From Streptomyces flaveolus (lineage in GTDB: Bacteria > Actinomycetota > Actinomycetes > Streptomycetales > Streptomycetaceae), in contig NZ_JNWV01000028.1 in NCBI RefSeq assembly GCF_000716535.1, positions 1-64,000 of the forward strand: a DNA stretch of 64,000 bases, given 5' to 3'. Positions 44,851 through 54,600 of this stretch are shown piece after piece; position 1 is the stretch's first letter, and each line of letters begins with the position of its first letter. Position numbers and translations under genes: made by a program. The notes under the pieces are model-generated. The model had not been told where the DNA came from. It saw only the letters and a list, made by a program, of their open reading frames with translations, and searched no databases.

Positions 44851-46725
44851 GTGCCCGCGACCCCTAACCATGTGCCCGAGCCGAGCCGTACCGCCCCGGC
44901 TCTGATCCGCAATTTCTGCATCATCGCGCACATCGACCACGGCAAGTCCACGCTCGCCGACCGGATGCTCCAGTTGACCGGTGTGGTCGAGCAGCGGCAG
45001 ATGCGTGCTCAGTACCTCGACCGGATGGACATCGAGCGCGAGCGCGGCATCACGATCAAGTCCCAGGCGGTGCGTCTGCCCTGGGCCCCGACCGAGGGCC
45101 CCGACCAGGGCACGACCCACATCCTCAACATGATCGACACCCCGGGGCACGTCGACTTCACCTACGAGGTCTCGCGGTCGCTCGCCGCCTGCGAGGGGAC
45201 CATCCTCCTCGTCGACGCCGCCCAGGGCATCGAGGCGCAGACCCTCGCCAACCTCTACCTGGCGATGGAGAACGACCTCACGATCATCCCGGTGCTGAAC
45301 AAGATCGACCTGCCGGCCGCCCAGCCGGAGAAGTTCGCCGAGGAGCTGGCGAACCTGGTCGGCTGCGACCCGGAGGACGTGCTCAAGGTCTCCGCGAAGA
45401 CCGGGCTCGGCGTGGACGCGCTGCTGAACAAGGTCGTCAAGGAGATCCCGGCGCCGGTCGGGGTCGCCGACGCCCCCGCCCGCGCGATGATCTTCGACTC
45501 GGTCTACGACTCCTACCGGGGTGTCGTGACGTACGTCCGTGTCATCGACGGCCAGCTCAACAAGCGCGAGCGCATCAAGATGATGTCGACCGGCGCCACG
45601 CACGAGCTGCTGGAGATCGGCGTCAGCTCGCCCGAGATGCTGCCGGCGGACGGCCTCGGCGTGGGTGAGGTGGGATACCTCATCACCGGTGTGAAGGACG
45701 TTAGGCAGTCCAAGGTCGGTGACACCGTCACCAGCCAGCAGAAGGGCGCGACCGAGGCGCTCGGCGGTTACAAGGACCCGAAGCCGATGGTCTTCTCGGG
45801 TCTGTACCCGCTGGACGGCTCCGACTACCCGGAGCTGCGCGAGGCCCTGGACAAGCTTCAGCTCAACGACGCCGCGCTGGTCTACGAGCCGGAGACCTCC
45901 GCCGCCCTCGGCTTCGGTTTCCGCGTCGGCTTCCTCGGCCTGCTGCACCTGGACGTGATCCGGGAGCGCCTGGAGCGCGAGTTCGGCCTCGACCTGATCG
46001 CCACCGCCCCCAACGTGGTCTACCGCGTGGTCATGGAGGACGGCAGCGAGCACACGGTCACCAACCCGAGCGAGTTCCCCGAGGGCAAGATCAACGAGGT
46101 CTTCGAGCCGGTCGTACGCGCCACCATCCTCGCGCCCACCGAGTTCATCGGCTCGATCATGGAGCTGTGCCAGACCCGGCGCGGCACCCTGCTCGGCATG
46201 GACTACCTCTCCGAGGACCGGGTCGAGATCCGCTACACGCTGCCGCTCGCGGAGATCGTGTTCGACTTCTTCGACCAGCTGAAGTCCAAGACCCGCGGTT
46301 ACGCCTCGCTGGACTACGAGCCCACCGGCGAGCAGACGTCGAGCCTGGTCAAGGTCGACATCCTGCTGCACGGCGACAAGGTGGACGCGTTCTCCGCGAT
46401 CACCCACAAGGACCAGGCGTACGCGTACGGCGTGCGGCTCGTCGCCAAGCTCAAGGAGCTGATCCCGCGGCAGGCCTTCGAGGTGCCGGTGCAGGCCGCC
46501 ATCGGCTCCCGGGTGATCGCCCGCGAGACCATCCGCGCCATCCGCAAGGACGTCCTCGCCAAGTGCTACGGCGGTGACATCTCCCGTAAGCGGAAGCTGC
46601 TGGAGAAGCAGAAGGAAGGCAAGAAGCGGATGAAGATGGTGGGTTCCGTGGAGGTTCCGCAGGAAGCCTTCATCGCCGTGCTGTCCAGCGATGACGCTGC
46701 GGGATCGGCCAAGGGCAAGAAGTAA
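44851..46725 (+). CDS. lepA: Elongation factor 4 (LepA)
   Basis: 624 residues, the usual length plus a 15-residue N-terminal extension. The GTPase motifs are AHIDHGKST near 26, [15 protein letters not shown] and NKIDLP. EF-G-like domains II, III and V follow, then the LepA-specific C-terminal domain with [20 protein letters not shown]. It rebinds stalled ribosomes. The GTG start has AGGA upstream. In Streptomyces a role in secondary metabolism has been reported, but nothing here shows it. A double hairpin follows the stop. Confidence 0.97.
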   Translation: MPATPNHVPEPSRTAPALIRNFCIIAHIDHGKSTLADRMLQLTGVVEQRQMRAQYLDRMDIERERGITIKSQAVRLPWAPTEGPDQGTTHILNMIDTPGHVDFTYEVSRSLAACEGTILLVDAAQGIEAQTLANLYLAMENDLTIIPVLNKIDLPAAQPEKFAEELANLVGCDPEDVLKVSAKTGLGVDALLNKVVKEIPAPVGVADAPARAMIFDSVYDSYRGVVTYVRVIDGQLNKRERIKMMSTGATHELLEIGVSSPEMLPADGLGVGEVGYLITGVKDVRQSKVGDTVTSQQKGATEALGGYKDPKPMVFSGLYPLDGSDYPELREALDKLQLNDAALVYEPETSAALGFGFRVGFLGLLHLDVIRERLEREFGLDLIATAPNVVYRVVMEDGSEHTVTNPSEFPEGKINEVFEPVVRATILAPTEFIGSIMELCQTRRGTLLGMDYLSEDRVEIRYTLPLAEIVFDFFDQLKSKTRGYASLDYEPTGEQTSSLVKVDILLHGDKVDAFSAITHKDQAYAYGVRLVAKLKELIPRQAFEVPVQAAIGSRVIARETIRAIRKDVLAKCYGGDISRKRKLLEKQKEGKKRMKMVGSVEVPQEAFIAVLSSDDAAGSAKGKK

Positions 46726-46744
46726 CCAGAGGTAACAACTGGTG

Positions 46745-46799
46745 ATGCCCGTAAACCGGGCATGTGGGGGCCCGTCGTGCGAAAGTGCGGCGGGCCCCT
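46745..46799 (+). terminator. Double-hairpin terminator after lepA
   Basis: The first stem is ATGCCCG (46745-46751)/CGGGCAT (46757-46763). The second is GGGGCCCG (46767-46774)/CGGGCCCC (46791-46798), capped by a GAAA loop with inner pairs. Confidence 0.8.
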
Positions 46800-46892
46800 A
46801 CGCGTGCGTAACGTCGCTCTGAGTGGAAAGTGACAGGCCGAGGCCCCTTACGCAGCGGGCGGTCGCCCCTTACTCTGATCCCTGCTCGATAG

Positions 46893-46907
46893 TTACTCGC
46901 GAGTTAA
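46893..46907. promoter_or_regulatory. Palindromic operator upstream of the acyl-CoA ligase gene
   Basis: TTACTCGCGAGTTAA with a perfect 10-bp core ACTCGCGAGT (46895-46904). A related half site GAGTTAAC recurs at 46931. This is typical of TetR-family operators near fatty-acid genes, but the regulator is not in the window. Confidence 0.45.
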
Positions 46908-46986
46908 ACAACAGCCTGAATCCCCACCGTGAGTTAACCCAGCCGCACCGAGTCAGCCGCACCGTCGCGGGCCCCCGGAGGATGTC

Positions 46987-48861
46987 GTGAGCGACACACA
47001 GACCCTGATCGAGAACCGTCCGCCGTCCGTGGCGGCCCTCTTCCTGGAGCGCGTGGCGGCGACACCCGACGCCGAGGCGTACCGCTACCCGGTCCCGCCG
47101 TCCGCCGGGCAGGGCCCCGACGACTGGAAGTCACTCAGCTGGGCGCAGGCGGCCGACCGGGTGTACGCGATCGCTGCCGGGCTCATCGACCTGGGCGTCG
47201 AGCCCGAGCAGCGGGTGGCGCTCGCCTCCTCCACCCGCGTCGAGTGGATCCTCGCCGACCTCGGCATCATGTGCGCCGGCGGTGCCACCACCACCGTCTA
47301 CCCGCAGACCAACGCCGACGAGTCCGCGTTCATCCTCTCCGACTCCCAGAGCCGGGTACTGATCGCCGAGGACGCGGCCCAGCTCGCCAAGGCCGTCGAG
47401 AAGCGCGCCGAGCTGCCGGATCTGGTCAAGGTCGTCGTCATCGACCCGGCGGGCGTCGAGACGGACGACTGGGTGATCACCCTCGCCGACCTGGAGCGGC
47501 GCGGTGCCGCCTACCTGGAGCAGCACCCCCAGTTGATCAAGGAGCGGGTCGGCGCGATCAGCAAGGACCAGCTCGCCACCCTCATCTACACCTCGGGCAC
47601 CACCGGCCGCCCCAAGGGCGTGCGACTGCCGCACGACAACTGGGCCTACATGGCGAAGGCCATCGCCGCGACCGGCCTGGTGACCATGGACGACGTGCAG
47701 TACCTGTGGCTGCCGCTCGCGCACGTCTTCGGCAAGGTGCTCACCTCCGGACAGATCGAGGTCGGGCACGTCACCGCCGTGGACGGCCGGGTCGACAAGA
47801 TCATCGAGAACCTCCCGGTGGTGCAGCCGACGTACATGGCGGCCGTGCCGCGCATCTTCGAGAAGGTCTACAACGGTGTCGCGGCCAAGGCCCGCGAGGG
47901 CGGCGCAGCCAAGTACAAGATCTTCCAGTGGGCCGCCGAGGTCGCCCGCGAGTACGCCAAGGCCAGCCAGGACAACTTCCGGCGCACCGGCACCGCCTCC
48001 GTGCCGTTCGGGCTCGCCGCCAAGCACAAGGTCGCCGACACCCTCGTCTACGCCAAGCTCCGCGAGGCCTTCGGCGGCCGGCTGCGGGCCTGTGTCTCCG
48101 GCGCCTCCGCGCTCTCCCCGGAGATCGGCTACTTCTTCGCCGGCGCCGGCATCCACATCCTGGAGGGCTACGGCCTCACCGAGACCTCCGCGGCCTCCTT
48201 CGTCAACCCCGGCGAGGCCTACCGGACCGGCACGGTCGGCAAGCCGTTGCCCGGCACCGAGGTCCGCATCGCCGACGACGGCGAGATCCTGCTGCGCGGT
48301 CCCGGCGTCATGGAGGGCTACCACGAGCTGCCCGAGAAGACCGCCGAGGTGCTGGAGTCCGACGGCTGGTTCCACACCGGGGACATCGGCGAGCTGTCGC
48401 CCGACGGCTATCTGCGCATCACCGACCGCAAGAAGGACCTCATCAAGACGTCCGGCGGCAAGTACGTCGCTCCGGCCGAGGTCGAGGGGCAGTTCAAGGC
48501 GGTGTGCCCGTACGTGTCCAACATCCTCGTGCACGGGGCCGACCGGAACTACTGCACCGCCCTCATCGCCCTGGACGAGATCGCGATCCAGGAGTGGGCG
48601 AAGGAGAACGGGCTGGAGGGGAAGTCGTACGCCGAGATCGTCGCCGCGCCGCAGACGGTGGAGATGGTCGACGGGTACGTGCGGCAGCTCAACGCCGGGC
48701 TCCAGCGCTGGCAGACCATCAAGAAGTTCCGGCTGCTGCCGCGGGACCTCGATGTGGAGCACGGCGAGATCACGCCGAGCCTGAAGCTGAAGCGGCCCGT
48801 GGTGGAGCGGGAGTACAAGCACCTCATCGAGGAGATGTACGCGGGGGCCAAGGAGGCGTAG
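46987..48861 (+). CDS. Long-chain fatty acid--CoA ligase (AMP-forming)
   Basis: 624 residues of the ANL superfamily. The AMP-binding loop is YTSGTTGRPKGV near 202, EGYGLTETSAASFVNP follows near 396, and TGDIGELSPDGYLRITDRKK near 464 carries the hinge aspartate and the RK motif. KTSGGKYVAPAEVE leads to the C-terminal domain. It activates fatty acids to acyl-CoA through acyl-AMP. GTG start with GGAGG 8 bp upstream. FadD15-like in actinobacteria. The upstream palindrome suggests repression by an acyl-CoA-sensing factor. Confidence 0.92.
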   Translation: MSDTQTLIENRPPSVAALFLERVAATPDAEAYRYPVPPSAGQGPDDWKSLSWAQAADRVYAIAAGLIDLGVEPEQRVALASSTRVEWILADLGIMCAGGATTTVYPQTNADESAFILSDSQSRVLIAEDAAQLAKAVEKRAELPDLVKVVVIDPAGVETDDWVITLADLERRGAAYLEQHPQLIKERVGAISKDQLATLIYTSGTTGRPKGVRLPHDNWAYMAKAIAATGLVTMDDVQYLWLPLAHVFGKVLTSGQIEVGHVTAVDGRVDKIIENLPVVQPTYMAAVPRIFEKVYNGVAAKAREGGAAKYKIFQWAAEVAREYAKASQDNFRRTGTASVPFGLAAKHKVADTLVYAKLREAFGGRLRACVSGASALSPEIGYFFAGAGIHILEGYGLTETSAASFVNPGEAYRTGTVGKPLPGTEVRIADDGEILLRGPGVMEGYHELPEKTAEVLESDGWFHTGDIGELSPDGYLRITDRKKDLIKTSGGKYVAPAEVEGQFKAVCPYVSNILVHGADRNYCTALIALDEIAIQEWAKENGLEGKSYAEIVAAPQTVEMVDGYVRQLNAGLQRWQTIKKFRLLPRDLDVEHGEITPSLKLKRPVVEREYKHLIEEMYAGAKEA

Positions 48862-49062
48862 CGCGCCCGGAGGGGCGGCGGGGGCCGCGGCCGGCCGCGG
48901 GTCGTCCGTGGCTCGTCGCGCCCCGCGTGGCGGAGCCGTCGTACCGACACAGCCCCGCGCCCCTTGGGGAGTTTGTGCTCAGCGGTGCTCGAAAGTGTCC
49001 GCATTCCGGCCACTTCAGTAACTGCACGCTTATGGGTGCCCCCGGTCTGTCACCCTGACCGC

Positions 49063-50889
49063 ATGGATATGGCGGCCATACCCACGCAACGGGACAGCGG
49101 CACGCAGCCCGGTGAGACGCGGGGGCGGGCCACGCTGCCCGGAAGCCCTCTCGCCCCGGGCTCGGCCCGCGCGCTCGTGCGGGCCGCGCTGGACGGGATG
49201 CCCGGGGTCTGCGCGCGGCTCGCCGACGACGCCATGGCCGTCGTCAGCGAGCTGGTCACCAACGCAGTCGTGCACGCCGGCACCGAGGTGCAGGTCGAGT
49301 GGCGGCTGGAGGACACCGGCGCGCTCGTGGTCGAGGTGCGCGACCAGCACCCGTCCCGTGCCCCGCGGGACGCCACGAGCGGCGAGGGGCCGTACGACAC
49401 CCTCGAGTACGGGCGCGGCCTGCGCCTCGTCGCCACGCTCGCCGAGTCCTGGGGCGTCACCTACCGCACCGGTGCCAAGACCGTCTGGGCGCGGCTGCCC
49501 CCGGGCGGCAGCGAGGCCCTGGACGGACCCGGCCCCGACCCGGCCCTGGAGGTCGCCGAGGACCTCGCCCCGCAGCCGCACCGTGCCGAGGGCGACCGCG
49601 ACTGGCTCGGCCGGGGCGCCCTGTCCTTCCTCGCCGAGGCCTCCGACCTGCTCGCCGGACAACTGGACGAGAACCTGGTCGCCGCGCTCACCGGCCAGCT
49701 GATCGTGCCCCGGCTCGCCGACTGGTGCGCGGTCTGGCTGGAGGACGAGGCGACCGTCCGCGGCGGCGCCGGCGGCGGACCGGCCCGGGTCTGGCACGCC
49801 AGCGAGGCCCGCATCGAGGAGCTGCGCTGCGCCCTGGAGAAGGAGCCGCCGTGCCCGCCGGGCGGGCTGCGCTCCGGCCCCGAGCCCTACCCCTGGCCCG
49901 GCCACGCGCTCGGCCCGCAGGGCGCCCACGGGACGGCGCTGTCGTACCGGCTCATCGCGGGCGGCCGGCCGCTCGGCACGCTGGTCATCGGCCGGTGCGG
50001 GCTGATGGGCTTCCCGGACGAGATCACCGGACTGGTCGAGGACCTCAGCCGCAGGGTGGCCCTGGCCATCGGCGCGGCCCGCCAGTACGCCCGCCAGGCC
50101 ACCATCAGCGCCGTCCTCCAGCGCGGCCTGCTGCCCGGCGCCGTCGCCGAGATCCCCGGCGTGCGCAGCGCGCTCGTCTACGAGCCCTGCGACAAGGGCG
50201 GCCCCAGCGGCGACTTCTACGACCTGTTCCCGGCGGGCGACGGCCGCTGGTGCTTCGCCGTCGGCGACGTCCAGGGCAAGGGCCCGGAGGCCGCCGTGGT
50301 GATCGGCCTCGCCCGCCCCTGGCTGCGCCTCCTGGCCCGCGAGGGCTACCGGGTCGCCGACGTCCTGGACCGCCTCAACCAGCTCCTCCTGGACGACGCC
50401 ACCGAGGCCGCCGACGCCGCCGCCCGCGCCCTGGTCGCCGTCGGCGGGCGGCCGCTGGCCACCGGGGAGGGCCCGCAGACGCGCTTCCTCTCCCTCCTCT
50501 ACGGCGAGCTGACGCCGTACGACGGCGGGATCCGCTGCACCCTCGCCTCCGCCGGCCACCCGCTGCCGCTCGTCCTCAGCCCCGACGGCACCGTGCGCAC
50601 CGCCGCCCGCCCGCAGACCCTCCTCGGCGTCGTCGAGGACGAGACCTACACCAGCGAGACCTTCGACCTGCGCCCCGGCGACAGCCTGCTCTGCGTCACC
50701 GACGGCGTGACCGAGCGGCGCTCCGGCACCCGGCAGTTCGACGACGGCGACGGCCTCGCCCGCGCCCTGTCCGGCTGCGCCGGGCTCGGCGCCGAGCGGA
50801 TCGCTGAAAGGATCCGCCGCCTGGTCCACGACTTCGGCGGCGGCCTGCCCGAGGACGACCTGGCCCTGCTGGTGCTCCAGGCGGAGTGA
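49063..50889 (+). CDS. HATPase-GAF-PP2C (SpoIIE) regulator, sigma-factor network type
   Basis: 608 residues in three domains. Residues 25-150 are an RsbW-like HATPase: ELVTNAVVHAG (N box) and GRGLRLVATLAESWG (G2-like). Residues about 180-330 form a GAF-like sensor. The C-terminal 240 are a SpoIIE PP2C phosphatase: CDKGGPSGDFYDLFP, VGDVQGKGPEAA, LASAGHPLPLVL, VTDGVTERR and DDLALLVL with metal-binding aspartates. One protein thus holds both an anti-sigma-type kinase and the opposing phosphatase. CACCCT 6 bp before the ATG suggests a leaderless start. The target anti-sigma antagonist is not nearby. Confidence 0.88.
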   Translation: MDMAAIPTQRDSGTQPGETRGRATLPGSPLAPGSARALVRAALDGMPGVCARLADDAMAVVSELVTNAVVHAGTEVQVEWRLEDTGALVVEVRDQHPSRAPRDATSGEGPYDTLEYGRGLRLVATLAESWGVTYRTGAKTVWARLPPGGSEALDGPGPDPALEVAEDLAPQPHRAEGDRDWLGRGALSFLAEASDLLAGQLDENLVAALTGQLIVPRLADWCAVWLEDEATVRGGAGGGPARVWHASEARIEELRCALEKEPPCPPGGLRSGPEPYPWPGHALGPQGAHGTALSYRLIAGGRPLGTLVIGRCGLMGFPDEITGLVEDLSRRVALAIGAARQYARQATISAVLQRGLLPGAVAEIPGVRSALVYEPCDKGGPSGDFYDLFPAGDGRWCFAVGDVQGKGPEAAVVIGLARPWLRLLAREGYRVADVLDRLNQLLLDDATEAADAAARALVAVGGRPLATGEGPQTRFLSLLYGELTPYDGGIRCTLASAGHPLPLVLSPDGTVRTAARPQTLLGVVEDETYTSETFDLRPGDSLLCVTDGVTERRSGTRQFDDGDGLARALSGCAGLGAERIAERIRRLVHDFGGGLPEDDLALLVLQAE

Positions 50890-50926
50890 CCCCCACGGTC
50901 GCTCCAGGCGGAGCAACGCCCACGGT
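50874..50926. repeat. 27-bp direct duplication across the SpoIIE-type gene's stop
   Basis: Two 26-nt units start at 50874 and 50901 (GCTCCAGGCGGAG... to ...CCCACGGT), 23 of 26 identical. The first contains the TGA; the second falls in the spacer before hemW. Confidence 0.8.
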
Positions 50927-50943
50927 GCTGGACAATGGAAGGC

Positions 50944-52176
50944 ATGCCTTCCGCACTCCCCGACGGCGAGCCCGTCCCCGCCGACGGCGCGCTGCCCGCG
51001 CACGCGCTCGCCGGGGCCGCCGACCGCCCGCTCGGTTTCTACCTGCACGTCCCGTACTGCGCGACCCGCTGCGGCTACTGCGACTTCAACACCTACACCG
51101 CCACCGAGCTGCGCGGCACGGGCGGGGTGCTGGCCTCCCGCGACAACTACGCGGACACGCTGACCGACGAGGTCCGCCTGGCCCGGAAGGTGCTGGGCGA
51201 CGACCCGCGTGAGGTCCGCACGGTGTTCGTCGGCGGCGGTACGCCGACGCTGCTGGCCGCCGACGATCTGGTACGGATGCTGGGGGCGATCCGGGACGAG
51301 TTCGGGCTGGCGGCGGACGCGGAGATCACGACGGAGGCGAACCCGGAGTCCGTCGACCCCGCGTACCTGGCCACGCTCCGCGAGGGCGGCTTCAACCGGA
51401 TCTCCTTCGGCATGCAGAGCGCGAAGCAGCACGTGCTGAAGATCCTCGACCGCACCCACACCCCGGGCCGCCCCGAGCGTTGCGTGGCGGAGGCGCGGGC
51501 GGCGGGCTTCGAGCACGTCAACCTTGATCTGATCTACGGCACCCCGGGCGAGAGCGACGACGACTGGCGGGCCTCCCTGGAGGCCGCCCTCGGCGCCGGC
51601 CCCGACCACATCAGTGCCTACGCCCTCATCGTGGAGGAGGGCACCCAGCTCGCCCGCCGCATCCGCCGTGGCGAGATCCCGATGACCGACGACGACGTCC
51701 ACGCCGACCGGTACCTGATCACCGAGGAGATGCTGGGCGCGGCGGGCTTCGACTGGTACGAGGTCTCCAACTGGGCCACCTCCGAGGCGGGCCGCTGCCT
51801 GCACAACGAGCTGTACTGGCGGGGCGCGGACTGGTGGGGCGCCGGGCCGGGCGCGCACTCGCACGTGGGCGGGGTCCGCTGGTGGAACGTGAAGCATCCG
51901 GGCGCGTACGCGGCGGCCCTGGCCTCGGGCCGCTCCCCGGGCGCGGGCCGGGAGCTGCTGTCGGAGGAGGACCGGCGCGTGGAGCGCGTCCTGCTGGAGC
52001 TCCGGCTGCGGGAAGGGGTCCCGCTGTCCCTGCTGAAGGAGGAAGGGCTGGCGGCTTCCCGGCGCGCGCTGGCGGACGGACTCCTCCAGCAGGGCCCGTA
52101 CGAGGAGGGGCGGGCCGTGCTGACCCTGCGCGGGCGGCTGCTGGCGGACGCGGTGGTGCGGGACCTGGTGGACTGA
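50944..52176 (+). CDS. hemW: HemW-type radical SAM heme chaperone
   Basis: 410 residues. The radical-SAM cluster motif CATRCGYCDF (CxxxCxxC) begins near 39. The SAM-binding GGGTPTLL follows, then EANPESVDP and GMQSAKQHVLKILDR typical of the HemN/HemW group, and a C-terminal HemW domain. HemW proteins carry heme rather than oxidise coproporphyrinogen. ATG 50944 is preferred over 50935 because GACAAT lies 7 bp before it. It lies upstream of hrcA-dnaJ as in most actinobacteria, here with three inserted genes. Confidence 0.92.
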   Translation: MPSALPDGEPVPADGALPAHALAGAADRPLGFYLHVPYCATRCGYCDFNTYTATELRGTGGVLASRDNYADTLTDEVRLARKVLGDDPREVRTVFVGGGTPTLLAADDLVRMLGAIRDEFGLAADAEITTEANPESVDPAYLATLREGGFNRISFGMQSAKQHVLKILDRTHTPGRPERCVAEARAAGFEHVNLDLIYGTPGESDDDWRASLEAALGAGPDHISAYALIVEEGTQLARRIRRGEIPMTDDDVHADRYLITEEMLGAAGFDWYEVSNWATSEAGRCLHNELYWRGADWWGAGPGAHSHVGGVRWWNVKHPGAYAAALASGRSPGAGRELLSEEDRRVERVLLELRLREGVPLSLLKEEGLAASRRALADGLLQQGPYEEGRAVLTLRGRLLADAVVRDLVD

Positions 52177-52275
52177 TCAGCCCGGCGGCTGAATCCCCCC
52201 GGAACGCCGGTTCGGTCCCTAACCTGGTTCGTAGGCTGCCGCCGATGGGACGCGGCGGATGTGGAGGCCACGGAG

Positions 52276-52854
52276 ATGACCGCTGTGGACGAGCGTGGAA
52301 TGGCCAGGTACCTCGACGAGTTCGAGCCTCCCGAGGGCGTCAAGGCTGAGCTTCTCCGAGGAGTCATCGTGATGATGGCCAGTCCTGATCTGGTGCACAA
52401 CCTGATCGTGCTGCACACACAGCGGCAGATGCCCCTTGAGCGGTGGTATCCCCTCCAGACCCAGGACGTCGACATCGCCGGTGAGTCGAGCGAGCCGGTG
52501 CCGGACCTGGTGGTCCTCTCGCCCGACGTCCTGCCGAGTTCGGGGCGGCTGTTGCCCAGTCGGCTGATCACGATGGTGCTGGAGGTCGTCTCGAAGTACA
52601 GCGTCCACCAGGATTACGTGGTCAAGCGCTCGATCTACGCGGCGGGGAAGATCCCTGCCTACCTCGTCGTCGACCCGATCATGGCCCAGTGCGTTCTGCT
52701 GACGAAGCCGGCGGGCCAGGGGGAGGACGCCGACTATCTCAGCCAGGAGATCGTCAAGTTCGGCGATCCGGTGCCCCTGGAGGTTCTCGGGGCCGAACTG
52801 GACACCAGCGAGTTCGGCACCTCCCCCGACGTCAGGCCCCACCGCTACCCGTGA
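52276..52854 (+). CDS. Uma2 (DUF820) family PD-(D/E)XK-like protein
   Basis: 192 residues. The restriction-endonuclease-like core is visible: ELLRGVIVMMASPD, PVPDLVVLSPDVL with a catalytic-type aspartate near 79, and LEVVSKYSVHQDYVVKRSIYA with the E-x-K-like residues. Uma2 genes are multi-copy in Streptomyces and of uncertain function, probably nucleases. GTGGAGG gives a ribosome site 9 bp before ATG 52276; a GTG at 52261 is possible. The last bases overlap the convergent DUF3097 gene. Confidence 0.8.
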   Translation: MTAVDERGMARYLDEFEPPEGVKAELLRGVIVMMASPDLVHNLIVLHTQRQMPLERWYPLQTQDVDIAGESSEPVPDLVVLSPDVLPSSGRLLPSRLITMVLEVVSKYSVHQDYVVKRSIYAAGKIPAYLVVDPIMAQCVLLTKPAGQGEDADYLSQEIVKFGDPVPLEVLGAELDTSEFGTSPDVRPHRYP

Positions 52855-53647
52855 CGAAGTCGATCAGCTCCTCCACGCGCCCCAGCAGCTCCGGCTCCAG
52901 ATCCTTGTAGGAGCCCACCCGCTTCAGGATCGCCTGCCACACCGCCCCGGTGTTCTCCGCCGGCCAGCCCAGGGCCCGGCACACGCCCGTCTTCCAGTCC
53001 TGCCCCTTCGGCACCGCCGGCCACGCCTCGATGCCCAGCGACGCCGGCTTCACCGCCTGCCAGATGTCGATGTACGGATGGCCGACCACCAGCGCGTGCT
53101 CGCTCGTCACCGACTCGGCGATCCGCCACTCCTTGGTCCCCGGCACCAGGTGGTCCACCAGGACGCCCAGGCGCGCGTCCGGGCCCGGGGCGAAGGACTC
53201 CACGATCGACGGCAGGTCGTCCACGCCCTCCAGGTACTCCACGACCACCCCCTCGATCCGCAGGTCGTCGCCCCACACCTTCTCGACCAGCTCGGCGTCG
53301 TGCCGGCCCTCCACGTAGATGCGGCCGGCGCGGGCCACGCGCGCGCGTGCCTGCGGGACGGCGACCGAGCCGGACGCCGTACGGGTGGGACGCGCCGGCG
53401 CCGAGGAGGCGGGGCGGACGAGCGTCACCACGCGGCCCTCCAGCAGGAAGCCGCGCGGCTCCAGCGGGAACACCCGGTGCTTGCCGAAGCGGTCCTCCAG
53501 GGTCACCGTGCCCGCCTCGCAGCGGATCACCGCGCCGCAGAACCCGGTGCCGGGCTCCTCCACCACCAGGCCCGGCTCGGCCGGGACCTCCGGCACGGGC
53601 TTGGGCTTCTTCCAGGGTGGGGTCAGATCGGAAGAGTACTGGCGCAT
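52832..53647 (-). CDS. DUF3097 protein with TOPRIM-like segment
   Basis: 271 residues. Beginning MRQYSSDLTPPWKK, it has an OB/SH3-like beta segment (about 30-90), then RIYVEGRHDAELVEKVWGDD near 120 and LGVLVDHLVPGTKEW near 170, resembling a TOPRIM E...DxD arrangement of primases and nucleases. It ends in helices. The family is actinobacterial and, to my knowledge, uncharacterised. TATCGT on the minus strand lies 7 bp before the ATG, so it is probably leaderless. The stop overlaps the Uma2 gene. Confidence 0.78.
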   Translation of the reverse strand: MRQYSSDLTPPWKKPKPVPEVPAEPGLVVEEPGTGFCGAVIRCEAGTVTLEDRFGKHRVFPLEPRGFLLEGRVVTLVRPASSAPARPTRTASGSVAVPQARARVARAGRIYVEGRHDAELVEKVWGDDLRIEGVVVEYLEGVDDLPSIVESFAPGPDARLGVLVDHLVPGTKEWRIAESVTSEHALVVGHPYIDIWQAVKPASLGIEAWPAVPKGQDWKTGVCRALGWPAENTGAVWQAILKRVGSYKDLEPELLGRVEELIDFVTGSGGA

Positions 53648-53715
53648 TCGGATGACGATAGGAGAAGCCGTGCGGTGAGGCCCACGACACGCCGCGAACC
53701 GCCGGGAAGAGCCGT

Positions 53716-54438
53716 TCAGATCACGCCGAACCGCGTTGCCAGGGCGTTCCGTTGGCGGCGGACGAAGGCCGCGTCCACCACCGCTCCGTGACCGGGCACG
53801 TACAGCGCGTCCTCGCCGCCGAGCGCCAGCAGCCGGTCCAGCGCGTCCGGCCAGCGGGCCGGCACCGCGTCCGGGCCGGCCTGGGGTTCGCCGGACTCCT
53901 CCACCAGGTCGCCGCAGAACACCACCTCCGGATCGCCGGGGACCAGCACGGCCAGATCGTGCGCCGTGTGGCCGGGGCCCACGTTGGCCAGCAGCGCCTG
54001 GCGGCCGTCGCCGAGGTCCAGCGTCCACTCGCCGGAGACCGCGTGGCCGGGCGGGACCAGCGCGTCCACCGCCTCGTCGGCGTCGGCCACCGGCAGCCCG
54101 TTGCGGATCGCGTCCAGCCGCAGGTCGGCGCGCTCGTACGCGAACACCGCGTCCAGGCCCACCGCCCCGTACACCTCCGCCCCGGCGAACACGGCCGCGC
54201 CGAACACGTGGTCGAAGTGGGGATGGGTGAGCGCGAGATGGGTCACACGGCCGCCCGCCAGCTCCTCGGCCTGGCCGCGCAGCCGGACCCCCTCCGCGAG
54301 GCTGGAACCGGCGTCCACGAGCAGTGCCGTACCCTCCCCGAGGACCAGTCCGGCCGTGCAGTCCCAGCCCGGCAGCCGGCACCGGCCCACCCCCGCGGCC
54401 AGCCGCTCCCACCCCAGCTCTTCCCAAGTCACGGTCAT
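53716..54438 (-). CDS. MBL-fold metallohydrolase
   Basis: 240 residues. The metal motif is [12 protein letters not shown] (HxHxDH) near 81, with [12 protein letters not shown] (third histidine), FCGDL (bridging Asp) and [10 protein letters not shown] (last His). A generic hydrolase of the beta-lactamase fold; substrate unknown. The start at 54438 is chosen because TAGCGT lies 7 bp upstream and homology begins at [10 protein letters not shown]. Divergent from hrcA. Confidence 0.85.
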   Translation of the reverse strand: MTVTWEELGWERLAAGVGRCRLPGWDCTAGLVLGEGTALLVDAGSSLAEGVRLRGQAEELAGGRVTHLALTHPHFDHVFGAAVFAGAEVYGAVGLDAVFAYERADLRLDAIRNGLPVADADEAVDALVPPGHAVSGEWTLDLGDGRQALLANVGPGHTAHDLAVLVPGDPEVVFCGDLVEESGEPQAGPDAVPARWPDALDRLLALGGEDALYVPGHGAVVDAAFVRRQRNALATRFGVI

Positions 54439-54524
54439 ACCCGCGACGCTAGCGGTACGAGCCGGTACGGCGGCCCGACCTTGCCCAGGGTGTACCCGGC
54501 AGCCGTACACTGGGCCGGGGAACG

Positions 54525-54551
54525 CTGGCACTCACAAGGGAAGAGTGCCAG
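54525..54551 (+). promoter_or_regulatory. CIRCE operator of hrcA
   Basis: CTGGCACTC (54525-54533), 9 nt, GAGTGCCAG (54543-54551). This has the 9-N9-9 geometry of the HrcA-binding CIRCE element (consensus TTAGCACTC-N9-GAGTGCTAA). It lies about 14 bp after a possible -10 (TACACT 54506-54511), so HrcA would block its own transcription. Confidence 0.85.
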
Positions 54552-54600
54552 GCGGGCGACCCGCGGGGACGAGGGGACGACGTGCTGGAGGTGCGCGCGA

